From NCBI GenBank assembly GCA_016302405.1, contig JAEDNR010000002.1, positions 1-63,857 of the forward strand: DNA of 63,857 nucleotides, in the 5' to 3' direction. Source of the DNA: Oscillospiraceae bacterium. GTDB taxonomy: Bacteria > Bacillota > Clostridia > Oscillospirales > Oscillospiraceae. Below are positions 7,446 to 15,757 of this stretch, in pieces; within the stretch, counting starts at the first letter, position 1, and each line of letters starts with the position of its first letter. Position numbers and translations under genes: made by a program. The notes below the pieces were generated by a model. The model saw only the letters and a list, made by a program, of their open reading frames with translations, had not been told where the DNA came from and made no database searches.

Positions 7446-10400
7446 CCTTACCCATCTCCTTTCCGATCTCATCCCAGAACCGCTGCGCGGTCATTGTCTT
7501 GTAGTTTCTTCTGCCCGGCACCTCAGCCTTGTGACATACACCGCCATAAGGGCAAAACTGGCAGGCATCGTGGGAAGTGCCCCGGGAGTATGGGTTGGGC
7601 TCCACGTTCCCTGCGGCAATGTCTTCCACAAGCCCTTTCAGCACCCGGAAGACATACCCCTCCAGGAGTTTCAGCTGGTCCCGGTCTGCCAGGTCACCCT
7701 GGATCGTACCATCTTTTTTAACCTTATAACTTCGGTTTGGATTATCCCCAGGCTCCATAGCATGGAGAACTGCCTCGTCATTCAGAAGAAGTCCCTTTCT
7801 CTTCCATTTATCCAGCCGCTCCCGATCCGCCTCCTCCGGCTCCGGTTTCCCGTCCAGAGACAGGTAAGGCGCCCGGGCAGGAAAGTATTGGACTCCGGCA
7901 GGAACCGGGGACTGTCCTAAAATATCACTGCCGCTGTGCTTCAGCGCGAACAAATACAGAAGCATCTGCAAGCCCACACCGTTGAACACATCACAGTAGT
8001 CAAAATCCTTTTTTCCGGTCTTGTAGTCCACCACCCGGTAATAGCTCGTATTGCCGCTGTCCCACACATCCACGCGATCCACAAAGCCACGGAGAATGGC
8101 ACGGATTCTTTCGTTTGGAATGGGGATGGCCGGAAGCCCGTCCTCCCCGCCGAAATTCACCTCAAAGTCTCTGGGAGAAAAGGCGGATTGGGAAAGCTCC
8201 GTCCACAGCTCCTCCACCACCATATCCAGCTCCCGCAGATTCCGGTGGAAAAGGTACTGTACCCTTTGGGAAGCAAGGGGACCAAAATGATCCCTGGCAT
8301 AGCTGTCGGAAAAATCGTGGGCAATGGAAAGCGTCTGTTCCAGACTGACCTTGTGGAAGCCTCCCATATCCCGGATGCACCGGGCGGTGTTTTCCAAAAC
8401 GGCATGAACATAGGTGCCAAATTCCGCCGGGTCCACAGCAGCTTCTTTCCGTTCCCTTGCCCGCAGTCCGTATTTCAGGAAGTATTGCAGACGGCATTCC
8501 GCCTGGGTGTCGATCTGGGACGCGGAAAGGTTTAGACTCTGACCGTACAGCCCCCGGATCCCATCGGCAGAAACGGTTCCCAGGCTGTGGGTCGCCCTGC
8601 GGCGGATGGACTGATAATCCCGGGATAATCCCAGCTCCCCGGCAGTTTGTACCGCATTCCGGGCGGCAAGCCACGCGGCAGCCTCCCCGGGATCCGCAAG
8701 AGAAAACTCCATAGCAGTATCAGCCTGCTTGCTTCCGCCCGCAAGGCTTTCCAAACGGCGAAACAGGAAAGATGGCTGCTGAGAAGAGCAAAATACCTGC
8801 ACCGTTTCCTCCGCGCCGCAGAACACACCGTAGATTTCCGCAAATTCCGCCTGAATGCCCTCCATAGCGCCGCCGGTGAGGGGAACGCCCAGTGCCCGGA
8901 GGGTAACCCTTTCCTGATCCGTAAGCAGTCCGACAGAGCCGGAGTAACCGGGCAGCTTTCCTTCCTCGGCTCCCAGTACCAGAAGATGCTTTTCCCTGTG
9001 GCAGCGCATGGCGGACACAGGTCCCATTTGCACCGCATCCAGCACGGGCGGGATCGTTCCCACATCGTACTGGCTCAGCAGCAGCCGGAGAAGCCGGGTA
9101 AAATGCTCGGTTTCCCAGTGGGTATCACCCAGGACATCGAACAGCTGCTCCAATGCCGACAGAAGGATCTCCCAGAGCTGTCCCAGGATCTGGGCATTCC
9201 GGTCGTCCCCTTCCGCTTCCAGAACCTGTGAAAGGGCTTCCAGCCTGGTTTCCAGACCGATTTCCTCCAAAAACGCATACAGCGCCAGCACCTGCTCCCG
9301 CAGAGAGGATGCCCCCTGAAGGCCTTGACGGAGGTGCTCCAGCGGTGTTATGGCCAAAGCACGGGCTTCGTTCAAGGCTTGCAGACGAAGCTGGGACGGT
9401 TCGTCCCACACTGCGGACAGTCCGTCCGGGTGAAACGCCCAATCCGAGAGCCACTGGTTTCCCCGGATATTCCAGACCACCGCATAGTTTTCCACTAGGT
9501 CACAGGTATCCTGATCCAGCGGTGACAGGGCGGAACGAAGATATTCCAGAACGCATTTCCTGTCAAAACCGCTGACAGCAGCATCCAAAGCCGTCAGCAC
9601 CGTACAGATCACGTTCTTTTGCATGATGTCTTCCGTCCCGGAACGGTAAAGCGGAATATGCAGCCGTTCAAAAACCTGTTCCAGAACAGGCTGGTAGGCC
9701 GCCATGTCCGTTACAACCAGGGTAATATCCCGGTAGCGGCAGCCCTCCATGACAAGCGACCTTACCCGATGCCCTGCCGAAAGGCACTCCTGCCAGACGG
9801 AACCGGCGCAGACCGTGCTCAGGTGCTCCCGGAGGATTCCCTCCCGGATAGGACCCTGAAAAAGATTGCTTCGCAGCGGGACTAACGGGTCGCTGCGCTC
9901 ATGAATTGTCTCGACGATGACTTCCACTCCGGCCTGCCGCGCGCATCGCAGAAGCTGGGATGCAGTATCCCCTGCCTTCTCGAAAGCCAGGAGCCGGGAA
10001 CCTGGAGCGTCACAGTTAATGCTGACGGTCACGCTGGGGCTGAGGCGGATCAGGCATTCCAGAATGGCAAAATGCTGCCGGGTAAAATCGGGAAACCCTT
10101 CTATGTAAAAGACATGATTCTGTGCGAAGCTTCCCTCCTCCAGTCGTTCCAGCAGCCAGGTCATCTGATCCCTTGGGTCCCGTTTTCCACGGGCACAGAG
10201 GGCATCATACCCGCCCATCAGCAAAGATAGCTCCTCCAGCTTCTGAGCAAGGCTCCCCTCCGTCTTTTCCGATGCGTGAAGTAGGTCCTCCGGGCTGATA
10301 CAGCACCGCTTGAATTCATCCACCGCTTCAATGAGCTTTTCCAGGAATTCGGGTTTGGTCTCCACCGAGGCGTAGGCTTTCAGGCGGCTGGCAAGCTGCC

Positions 10401-10692
10401 GGGCAGATGCCGCCATGGCAGCCACCCGTCCGCCGCCATCCAGACACTGTACATTGGCACTGCCAACACTTTCCGCTACACGCCGGGCCAGGCGGGTAAA
10501 GGAAAGCACCTCAGCAAAACGGCTGGCAGTATCCCCCGCCCGGCTGCAAAGCGTCCGTTCCGTCTCGTGGCTGATAAGCTCCGGTACCATCAGAATTCTT
10601 CCGGAGCGTTCCATCTTCACATCCTCGCTGATCCGGGAAAAGACAGCATCCCGGTTGGCCGTCCAATCCCGGCCAAGGAGCAAATGGAGCAT
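7435..10692 (-). CDS. addB: ATP-dependent helicase/nuclease subunit B (AddB), degenerate P-loop
   Basis: At 1085 aa it is a normal-length AddB: an inactivated helicase fold plus a RecB-type nuclease with an iron-sulfur cluster. The nuclease site VVDYKTGKKDF lies near residue 887. The four cluster cysteines are visible: one in AECRLQYFLKYG (about 731) and three in DACQFCPYGGVCHK (about 1044-1055). The N-terminal P-loop that AddB usually carries (GxxGSGKT after the first beta strand) is replaced by GRDWTANRDAVF. ATP binding by AddB is therefore probably lost, leaving the motor to AddA. An extended -10 promoter and GAAAGGAG precede the ATG. Confidence 0.93.
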   Translation of the reverse strand: MLHLLLGRDWTANRDAVFSRISEDVKMERSGRILMVPELISHETERTLCSRAGDTASRFAEVLSFTRLARRVAESVGSANVQCLDGGGRVAAMAASARQLASRLKAYASVETKPEFLEKLIEAVDEFKRCCISPEDLLHASEKTEGSLAQKLEELSLLMGGYDALCARGKRDPRDQMTWLLERLEEGSFAQNHVFYIEGFPDFTRQHFAILECLIRLSPSVTVSINCDAPGSRLLAFEKAGDTASQLLRCARQAGVEVIVETIHERSDPLVPLRSNLFQGPIREGILREHLSTVCAGSVWQECLSAGHRVRSLVMEGCRYRDITLVVTDMAAYQPVLEQVFERLHIPLYRSGTEDIMQKNVICTVLTALDAAVSGFDRKCVLEYLRSALSPLDQDTCDLVENYAVVWNIRGNQWLSDWAFHPDGLSAVWDEPSQLRLQALNEARALAITPLEHLRQGLQGASSLREQVLALYAFLEEIGLETRLEALSQVLEAEGDDRNAQILGQLWEILLSALEQLFDVLGDTHWETEHFTRLLRLLLSQYDVGTIPPVLDAVQMGPVSAMRCHREKHLLVLGAEEGKLPGYSGSVGLLTDQERVTLRALGVPLTGGAMEGIQAEFAEIYGVFCGAEETVQVFCSSQQPSFLFRRLESLAGGSKQADTAMEFSLADPGEAAAWLAARNAVQTAGELGLSRDYQSIRRRATHSLGTVSADGIRGLYGQSLNLSASQIDTQAECRLQYFLKYGLRARERKEAAVDPAEFGTYVHAVLENTARCIRDMGGFHKVSLEQTLSIAHDFSDSYARDHFGPLASQRVQYLFHRNLRELDMVVEELWTELSQSAFSPRDFEVNFGGEDGLPAIPIPNERIRAILRGFVDRVDVWDSGNTSYYRVVDYKTGKKDFDYCDVFNGVGLQMLLYLFALKHSGSDILGQSPVPAGVQYFPARAPYLSLDGKPEPEEADRERLDKWKRKGLLLNDEAVLHAMEPGDNPNRSYKVKKDGTIQGDLADRDQLKLLEGYVFRVLKGLVEDIAAGNVEPNPYSRGTSHDACQFCPYGGVCHKAEVPGRRNYKTMTAQRFWDEIGKEMGKDAE

Positions 10693-10724
10693 ATTTTAGG
10701 CTCCTTTCTGTTTACGTTTTTCTT

Positions 10725-10733
10725 ATTATAGCA
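10725..10733 (-). promoter_or_regulatory. Extended -10 promoter of addB-addA
   Basis: On the minus strand TGCTATAAT ends about 30 nt before the addB ATG. The -35 region is poor, but the TGn extension with a perfect TATAAT can compensate. Confidence 0.55.
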
Positions 10734-10762
10734 TATTCCTATTCAAAAAGACAGGGGGAGCC

Positions 10763-11371
10763 TCAGCCCGCCAGGAATTTTTCCAGTTCCCCCAGCTTAT
10801 CCAGAAGATAAAAACGAATCTGGTAGGGTTCTTCCCCTGTCAGAGCGCCGGACAAAGCGTCCGGGAATCCAGCACCGGCAGCAGTATCGCTGAAGCCCTG
10901 AGACGTCTGGGGTACGCACAGGGAGGGAAAAACGACGCACCACCAGTTTTTCCCTGCACCATCTCCGATTGTGACCCGCAGGGCCTCGTATATCCCCGCA
11001 GGCAGAGAAAAGGTATTATACTGCCTGGTTGGAAATCCCTCCCGGCATAGCGTAACAACAGCCTGCTGGGCACTTCCTGCGGCATCCAGGGTCTTGTTTG
11101 CAAGCTCCTGCAGCTTCGGTAAGTTTTCCTGTAGGTATTCCTTTGCCTGCTCTGTATCCCTAACATCTGCCAAAGCCTGGCGAAGACTTGTAATTATCGC
11201 ATCCCGAACAAGAAGCTTCAGCTCCTGATCTTCAACTCTGTCGGAATTTGCCACTACATGAAGCCGGATCAGTTCTTCATTCAGCCGCTGCCTGTCCGCA
11301 ATCACCGTTCCGCACCAGACGAAGGCCGCGAGCAAAGCACAGGCAAAAACACATTTTACCATTTTTTTCAT
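10763..11371 (-). CDS. spoIIR: Stage II sporulation protein R
   Basis: The 202-aa protein has an N-terminal signal or anchor (CVFACALLAAFVWCG) and the SpoIIR core: LIRLHVVANSDRVEDQELKL with LLVRDAI, then FPTRQYNTFSLPAGIYEALR, and NWWCVVFPSLCV. SpoIIR is made in the forespore and signals across the septum to activate SpoIIGA, which processes pro-sigma-E. The ATG at 11371 is preferred; an in-frame GTG lies 9 nt upstream. A sigma-F/G-like promoter sits at 11403-11433. It stands alone between ispE and addB. Confidence 0.92.
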   Translation of the reverse strand: MKKMVKCVFACALLAAFVWCGTVIADRQRLNEELIRLHVVANSDRVEDQELKLLVRDAIITSLRQALADVRDTEQAKEYLQENLPKLQELANKTLDAAGSAQQAVVTLCREGFPTRQYNTFSLPAGIYEALRVTIGDGAGKNWWCVVFPSLCVPQTSQGFSDTAAGAGFPDALSGALTGEEPYQIRFYLLDKLGELEKFLAG

Positions 11372-11378
11372 AAGAAAC

Positions 11379-11415
11379 ACCGTCCATACCTAAGAATATT
11401 CTCAGTATGGACGGT
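11379..11415. repeat. 37-bp near-perfect palindrome at the spoIIR 5' end
   Basis: Outer arms ACCGTCCATAC (11379-11389) and GTATGGACGGT (11405-11415) flank a central AGAATATTCT. Only a few bases break the symmetry. It spans the putative -10 box and the ribosome binding site region of spoIIR. It could be an operator or an mRNA hairpin hiding the start. There is no U tract suited to an ispE terminator. Confidence 0.6.
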
Positions 11416-11433
11416 ATTTGGAAAAATTATACA
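11403..11433 (-). promoter_or_regulatory. Forespore (sigma-F/sigma-G-like) promoter of spoIIR
   Basis: On the minus strand, TGTATA (11428-11433), an 18-nt spacer and CATACTG (11403-11409) resemble forespore promoters. SpoIIR is a sigma-F gene in Bacillus. The GG of a strict sigma-F -10 box is absent. Confidence 0.45.
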
Positions 11434-11443
11434 AAAGCCGGGG

Positions 11444-12301
11444 TCAAATGGGTTTTGCGATAAAAATTCCGGGGAAATTGTCCTTGAGCATATTACAAAC
11501 AACCGCGGCATACTCAAAGCTGGGCATAATCGCAAACACCGCGGAACCCGATCCCGTCATCTGCTGTCCCAGGGAGCCATAGCTGTTGCAGATGGATTTA
11601 ATATAGTTGAGTTCCAGATGATCGGCGGTTACAACGGGATCGAAAACATTGTATAGCTGATCGGCAACCGCTTGCAGATCCCCGGCTATCAGCGCATTCT
11701 CCATAGCCCGATTGTCCGGATGGACAGGAATCGCGACGGTATCCAGCTTCCGGTACAGCTCCGGGGTAGAAACGGAGAAGTCCGGCTTGCAGACCACGAA
11801 AGTGCAGTCCGGCATAGGCGGCAGCGGACGCAGGCGCTCCCCCCTGCCCTCCACCATTGCCGTACCGGTCAGTGTGCAGAAAGGCACGTCGCTGCCCACC
11901 TGAGAGCCCAGCTCTGCAAGGGCAAGGATAGAGAGCGGCTCTCCGTAATGCCGGTTCAGAGCCCTCAGTACCGCCGCGGCATCCGCGCTGCCGCCGCCAA
12001 GGCCCGCGCCGGAGGGGATCCGTTTCGTGATGCGGATGGAAATGCCCTCTGGATCCTTCCCCGTACTGTCACAAAACACCCTTGCCGCCTTCCAGGCAAG
12101 ATTCCGTTCATCCGTTGGGATTCCCTCTGCACTGCATGACAGTGTCCAGGGCTTTCCCGTTCCCACATCTATTTCCACATCGTCCCGAATGGATATTGTC
12201 TGCATAACGCTCTGCAGGTCATGATACCCGTCCGGACGCTTACCCAGAACATCCAGAGTCAGGTTTACTTTGGCAAACGCGCCTTCATAAAGCGTGGTCA
12301 T
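11444..12301 (-). CDS. ispE: 4-diphosphocytidyl-2-C-methyl-D-erythritol kinase (IspE)
   Basis: This GHMP-family kinase of 285 aa phosphorylates CDP-methylerythritol in the non-mevalonate (MEP) isoprenoid pathway. The N-terminus AFAKVNLTLDVLGKRPDGYHDL carries the conserved Lys and the GYH motif. The ATP loop is PSGAGLGGGSADAAAVL. The C-terminal GHMP motif GSLGQQMTGSGSAVFA is also present. Length and motifs are standard. No other MEP gene is adjacent. GGAGGGCGG precedes the ATG. Its stop lies 73 nt before the spoIIR start, with no clear terminator between. Confidence 0.95.
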   Translation of the reverse strand: MTTLYEGAFAKVNLTLDVLGKRPDGYHDLQSVMQTISIRDDVEIDVGTGKPWTLSCSAEGIPTDERNLAWKAARVFCDSTGKDPEGISIRITKRIPSGAGLGGGSADAAAVLRALNRHYGEPLSILALAELGSQVGSDVPFCTLTGTAMVEGRGERLRPLPPMPDCTFVVCKPDFSVSTPELYRKLDTVAIPVHPDNRAMENALIAGDLQAVADQLYNVFDPVVTADHLELNYIKSICNSYGSLGQQMTGSGSAVFAIMPSFEYAAVVCNMLKDNFPGIFIAKPI

Positions 12302-12374
12302 AATCTTCCGCCCTCCTTTTTTCGTGATTATATCGCATTTCTTTCAGAAAAGCAACCGCGTCCCGAAAAAAACG

Positions 12375-12404
12375 TCATAGTTTCGCTTAATTGGGGCATA
12401 GTAT
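12375..12404 (+). promoter_or_regulatory. Possible sigma-E-like promoter
   Basis: TCATAGT (12375-12381), a 15-nt spacer and CATAGTAT (12397-12404) partly match the mother-cell sigma-E pattern (KMATATW, 14-15 nt, CATACAHW). The match is about 6 of 8 in each box, so this is only suggestive. Confidence 0.25.
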
Positions 12405-12434
12405 CATCATCCGAAGAAAAAGGGAGGTAACAGC

Positions 12435-12638
12435 ATGGATACCATTGCGCTGATCTTGTCCATTATCGGATGTATCAACTGGGGGCTGGTTGGAATTTTC
12501 CAGTTTGATCTGGTGGCCTGGCTTTTCGGCGGCGCCGGAGCAGTCATCAGCCGGATCATTTACACACTGGTGGGTCTGGCAGGCCTGTGGACGATCTCTT
12601 TCCTGTTTCGGGGAAACGGGTTTCTGAACAGAGAATGA
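12435..12638 (+). CDS. DUF378 family small membrane protein
   Basis: The 67-aa protein has two membrane helices (about 3-28 and 38-58) and the DUF378 pattern INWGLVGIFQFDLVAWLFGG. The family (Bacillus YuzA-like) has no known function. AGGGAGG lies about 7 nt before the ATG. It is a single-gene unit bounded by its own terminator and divergent from ispE. A weak sigma-E-like sequence upstream hints at mother-cell expression but proves nothing. Confidence 0.88.
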   Translation: MDTIALILSIIGCINWGLVGIFQFDLVAWLFGGAGAVISRIIYTLVGLAGLWTISFLFRGNGFLNRE

Positions 12639-12642
12639 GCGC

Positions 12643-12680
12643 AAAATGCTGTGATCCGCAAGCGGATCACAGCATTTTAT
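12643..12680. terminator. Bidirectional terminator
   Basis: A 17-bp perfect stem pairs AAAATGCTGTGATCCGC (12643-12659) with its complement at 12662-12678. It has a 2-nt apex, A-rich and T-rich flanks, and serves the two convergent genes. Confidence 0.9.
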
Positions 12681-13789
12681 CAGCGAAGCCAAACCAGATT
12701 CGCGTCTGTCAGAAAATTGCTCAGGCTGTAACAAACCAGAATTTTGTCAAAGCCTTCCTCCCGGCACAGGGCAGAAAGCTCTGCTTTATAGTAGCGCAGA
12801 TCCACCAGAAGCACCGTTTCATAGCTTTCAGCCAGGAAAACCCCCATACTGTTGGCAAAAGAGTCCCGGATCACCAGAAGCTTTCCGGAGCCTGCCGGAT
12901 TGGTAACACGGACAACAGAATGATTTCCGTCCAGATTCACCGTATACTTGTCCGTTTCCTCCAGGCGGTTCCAATAATAGGGGCCCGTATGAATTTCATC
13001 GGATTCCCCGTTGACCACAGTCAGATTACTTGCACTGACCCATAATTCCAGGGAATCCGGCTTCGTCAGCCACAAAGCGCTTCTGGAATAGGTGGAACCG
13101 AAGAAATCCCCGTACTGGCCAATCCGGAAGGTTTCTTCCGGCACTGGCTCCCGTCCGGAAGCAAGGCACCAGGCGCAATACCCCTCGTAGGCACCACGGC
13201 TGTTCCAGTGGTGGTCCGTCTTAAAATACCATTCTTTCCTCCCATGGAACAATTCCGTCAGATCAACGGTTTGGACAGTACTTCCCGCCATTTCGTAAAT
13301 CCATCGGATCATTTCCTGGTCGTTATACGCCTTTGCGGGCTTAAAAACATCTTCCGCGGCAGCCCATCCCGCCGAAGGAATCAGCATAAGATACACGTCC
13401 TGCCCGGTTTTTTCGGAAAACTGCAGGATAGCATCCATGTTCTTTTCCACACGGTCCTGATCCCAGACTGCCGGGGCTTCCACAAGCCTTCCGTCCTTTG
13501 CAGCGTAAATATCCATAGATGCCTGACGCCCGGTCATGCGGACAAAATAGGCATTGAGACCAACAAAAAAATTCCGTCCCGGGATATGGTCAGCCAGGTA
13601 TTGCTCTACAGCCTCTCCCCACTCACCGGAAGCAAGGGTTTTCCAGGAAAATTCAGGAGGATCCTCCAGATACCGCTTTTCCAAAGCGGAAAAATCCTCC
13701 GTGGGCAAAAAGAGATAGCAGGCACACATAACCGCCAGGAAACCGCAGAACAGTCCCACGACAATCCTATCGAATAATCTTTCTTTCAT
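12680..13789 (-). CDS. DHHW-family surface protein, AlgJ/AlgX-like
   Basis: The 369-aa protein has one N-terminal membrane helix (about 10-29) and an extracytoplasmic domain. The DHHW motif is at 192-195 in FKTDHHWNSRGAY. The later RDSFANSM (about 313) resembles the nucleophile block of AlgJ/AlgX-type SGNH enzymes. Such proteins act with an MBOAT partner to place acyl (usually acetyl) groups on extracellular polymers. It follows the MBOAT gene by 14 nt in the same operon. Three further motif elements of the SGNH fold were not checked, so catalytic activity is inferred. Confidence 0.85.
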   Translation of the reverse strand: MKERLFDRIVVGLFCGFLAVMCACYLFLPTEDFSALEKRYLEDPPEFSWKTLASGEWGEAVEQYLADHIPGRNFFVGLNAYFVRMTGRQASMDIYAAKDGRLVEAPAVWDQDRVEKNMDAILQFSEKTGQDVYLMLIPSAGWAAAEDVFKPAKAYNDQEMIRWIYEMAGSTVQTVDLTELFHGRKEWYFKTDHHWNSRGAYEGYCAWCLASGREPVPEETFRIGQYGDFFGSTYSRSALWLTKPDSLELWVSASNLTVVNGESDEIHTGPYYWNRLEETDKYTVNLDGNHSVVRVTNPAGSGKLLVIRDSFANSMGVFLAESYETVLLVDLRYYKAELSALCREEGFDKILVCYSLSNFLTDANLVWLR

Positions 13790-13803
13790 CTCTGCCGCCT
13801 CCC

Positions 13804-15186
13804 TCAGAACCGGAAATAGATGAAGGGATTATAGCTTTGGCTGGCAAGTGCACCCACGCAAAGGAGCAAAGCACAGGCAGCAGCCGCAGCTTTTACAAAC
13901 CGCAGCGCGGGTGTATCCCGTTTTACCGCCAGAGAAGCGGGTATGGGAGTCGCCGCAAACGCGGCCACGGCCATCAGCGGAAGGAAGGACGCGATGAGCG
14001 GCAGGCTTCCGGAAGAGGCGGGCACCGGTATCCACAGACGGCCCATAAATTCCCCCAGGGCCCCCAAATCCTCAAAATAAAACAGCGCCCAGCCAATCAT
14101 AACCACCAGGAGCGTATACAGGTGCTTTGCGGGTTTGGGAAGCTTCTCCAGAACCCGGAGAAGGAACAGCTTTTCCAGGATGAGCAGGACAGCATAGTAC
14201 AGGCCCCACAACGCGAAATTCCAGCTGGCACCGTGCCAGAGGCCTGTCAGGAACCAGACGATGAGCAGATTCAGCAGCTGACGGCCTTTACCCCGCCGGT
14301 TTCCGCCCAGGGGAATATAGACATATTCCCGAAACCAGGTGGACAGGGAAATATGCCAACGCCGCCAGAACTCCGTTACGCTGACGGATATATAGGGATA
14401 CCGGAAGTTTTCCAGAAATTCAAAGCCAAACATCCGGCCCAAGCCTCTCGCCATATCTGAATAGCCGGAAAAATCGAAATAGATCTGAAGCGTATATGCC
14501 GCAAGCCCGATCCAGGCTGCTGCCAGACCCGTTTCGCACTGCAGCTGAAGCCAGGCTTCGCCCATGGGATTCGCCAGCAGGACCTTTTTGGAAAGGCCGA
14601 CAATGAAAAGCAGGACACCGGAAGAAAAGTCATTGAGATTTTCCCGCCGGGAGCTGAGCTGCTGCGCCACATCCCGGTAGCGAACGATGGGACCGGCAAT
14701 GAGCTGGGGAAACAGCGCGACATAGGTGCCAAAGGTCAGGGGATTTTTCTGAACAGGGGCGTCATCACGGTATATATCGATGATGTAGCTCATGGATTGG
14801 AAGATATAAAAGGATATGCCAATGGGAAGCTCCACCTGGGGAGCGGAAATACGCTGTAATCCGGGAATCACTGTGGAAATTGCCGACATAAGAAAGGATG
14901 CGTACTTGAAATAGCCCAATAGAAGCAGATTCGCTGCCACACCGGCAGCAAGAACGGCTTTTGCTCCCTTGCCTTTCCTGCGAAGCGCCCAGATCCACAG
15001 GCCGAAGCCGTAGTTCAGCAGGATTGCCGCCAGCATGAGCAGAAGATATACCGGCTCTCCCCATCCGTAGAAGACCAGGCTCACCAGAAGCAGAACCGGG
15101 TTTCTCAGAACACGGGGAACCAGATAGTAAACCGCAAGTACTGTCGGTAAAAACGCGAATAAAAAGACATTACTGGAAAAGAGCAT
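13804..15186 (-). CDS. MBOAT-family O-acyltransferase (AlgI/DltB-like)
   Basis: The 460-aa polytopic membrane protein has about ten hydrophobic segments. The MBOAT signature is clear: FWRRWHISLSTWFREYVYIP at 273-292 and the catalytic His318 in GLWHGASWNF. These proteins pass acyl groups from cytoplasmic donors across the membrane to a secreted acceptor or partner esterase. It is third in an operon with two lipoproteins before it and the DHHW protein after it, so it is probably the membrane channel of a polysaccharide acyl-transfer module. The acceptor polymer is unknown. AAGGAG precedes the ATG. Confidence 0.93.
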   Translation of the reverse strand: MLFSSNVFLFAFLPTVLAVYYLVPRVLRNPVLLLVSLVFYGWGEPVYLLLMLAAILLNYGFGLWIWALRRKGKGAKAVLAAGVAANLLLLGYFKYASFLMSAISTVIPGLQRISAPQVELPIGISFYIFQSMSYIIDIYRDDAPVQKNPLTFGTYVALFPQLIAGPIVRYRDVAQQLSSRRENLNDFSSGVLLFIVGLSKKVLLANPMGEAWLQLQCETGLAAAWIGLAAYTLQIYFDFSGYSDMARGLGRMFGFEFLENFRYPYISVSVTEFWRRWHISLSTWFREYVYIPLGGNRRGKGRQLLNLLIVWFLTGLWHGASWNFALWGLYYAVLLILEKLFLLRVLEKLPKPAKHLYTLLVVMIGWALFYFEDLGALGEFMGRLWIPVPASSGSLPLIASFLPLMAVAAFAATPIPASLAVKRDTPALRFVKAAAAACALLLCVGALASQSYNPFIYFRF

Positions 15187-15214
15187 GGATTTTTCTCCTT
15201 ATGAGACGAACAGA

Positions 15215-15241
15215 GCCGGACCGGCTTTTCTCCGGTCCGGC
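15215..15241 (-). promoter_or_regulatory. Intercistronic hairpin in the acyltransferase operon
   Basis: A perfect 10-bp GC-rich stem pairs GCCGGACCGG (15215-15224) with CCGGTCCGGC (15232-15241). It lies between the DUF4358 stop and the MBOAT start. There is no U tract. It could limit read-through or protect the upstream mRNA. Confidence 0.5.
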
Positions 15242-15250
15242 GTCGTCAGA

Positions 15251-15757
15251 TCATTTTCCAATCGCGGTGCGGAAACAATCGGCAAGGGATTCTGCTTCCG
15301 GCGTAACAATCAGCGCAAGAAACCTTCCCTCCCGGATAAGCTGGGCTTTCTTTACCACTTCATACTGAGCCGGCGCGTAAGTCTCCGTCTCTTCTGCCTT
15401 CATCTTCAGGCGAAGCTGGGCAGTGGCTTCCAAATCGTCCATCTTATTTTCATCCTTTGCCTCAATCAGCCAGATCTCATCGGTTTCCAAACCGTTGAGG
15501 TTAACCGCAACCAGGGCCTGCAGGCAATCCTCTTTGTTGATACCGCAGTAGGTCTGCATAGTCGCGTCATCCAGCAGGATCATTTCCGGAAGTTTGGCCG
15601 TCATTTCCCCGTATACTTTCTCAAAATCCGGCGCGGCAGGCTCCGTAGCGGCAGCCGTTGTTTCAGCAGGAGCGGACGGGCTTGTCTGGGACGCGCCGCA
15701 GCCTGTCAGAATCAGGGCAGCAAGCACAATAACCGGGATCAGGGTTTTCATTTTCAT
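15251..15757 (-). CDS. DUF4358 lipoprotein
   Basis: The 168-aa precursor has a lipoprotein signal with lipobox LTGC (Cys20), a Thr/Ala/Pro-rich linker and the DUF4358 domain (about 45-165). DUF4358 proteins have no known activity and are common in gut Clostridia. It overlaps the upstream SGNH gene by 4 nt (ATGA) and precedes the MBOAT gene, so it is likely an accessory part of the same surface-modification module. Confidence 0.88.
   Translation of the reverse strand: MKMKTLIPVIVLAALILTGCGASQTSPSAPAETTAAATEPAAPDFEKVYGEMTAKLPEMILLDDATMQTYCGINKEDCLQALVAVNLNGLETDEIWLIEAKDENKMDDLEATAQLRLKMKAEETETYAPAQYEVVKKAQLIREGRFLALIVTPEAESLADCFRTAIGK

Noticed and set aside
11379..11415. The spoIIR palindrome as the ispE terminator
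   Set aside because: There is no U tract on the minus strand after the stem, and the dyad overlaps the next gene's promoter and start region.
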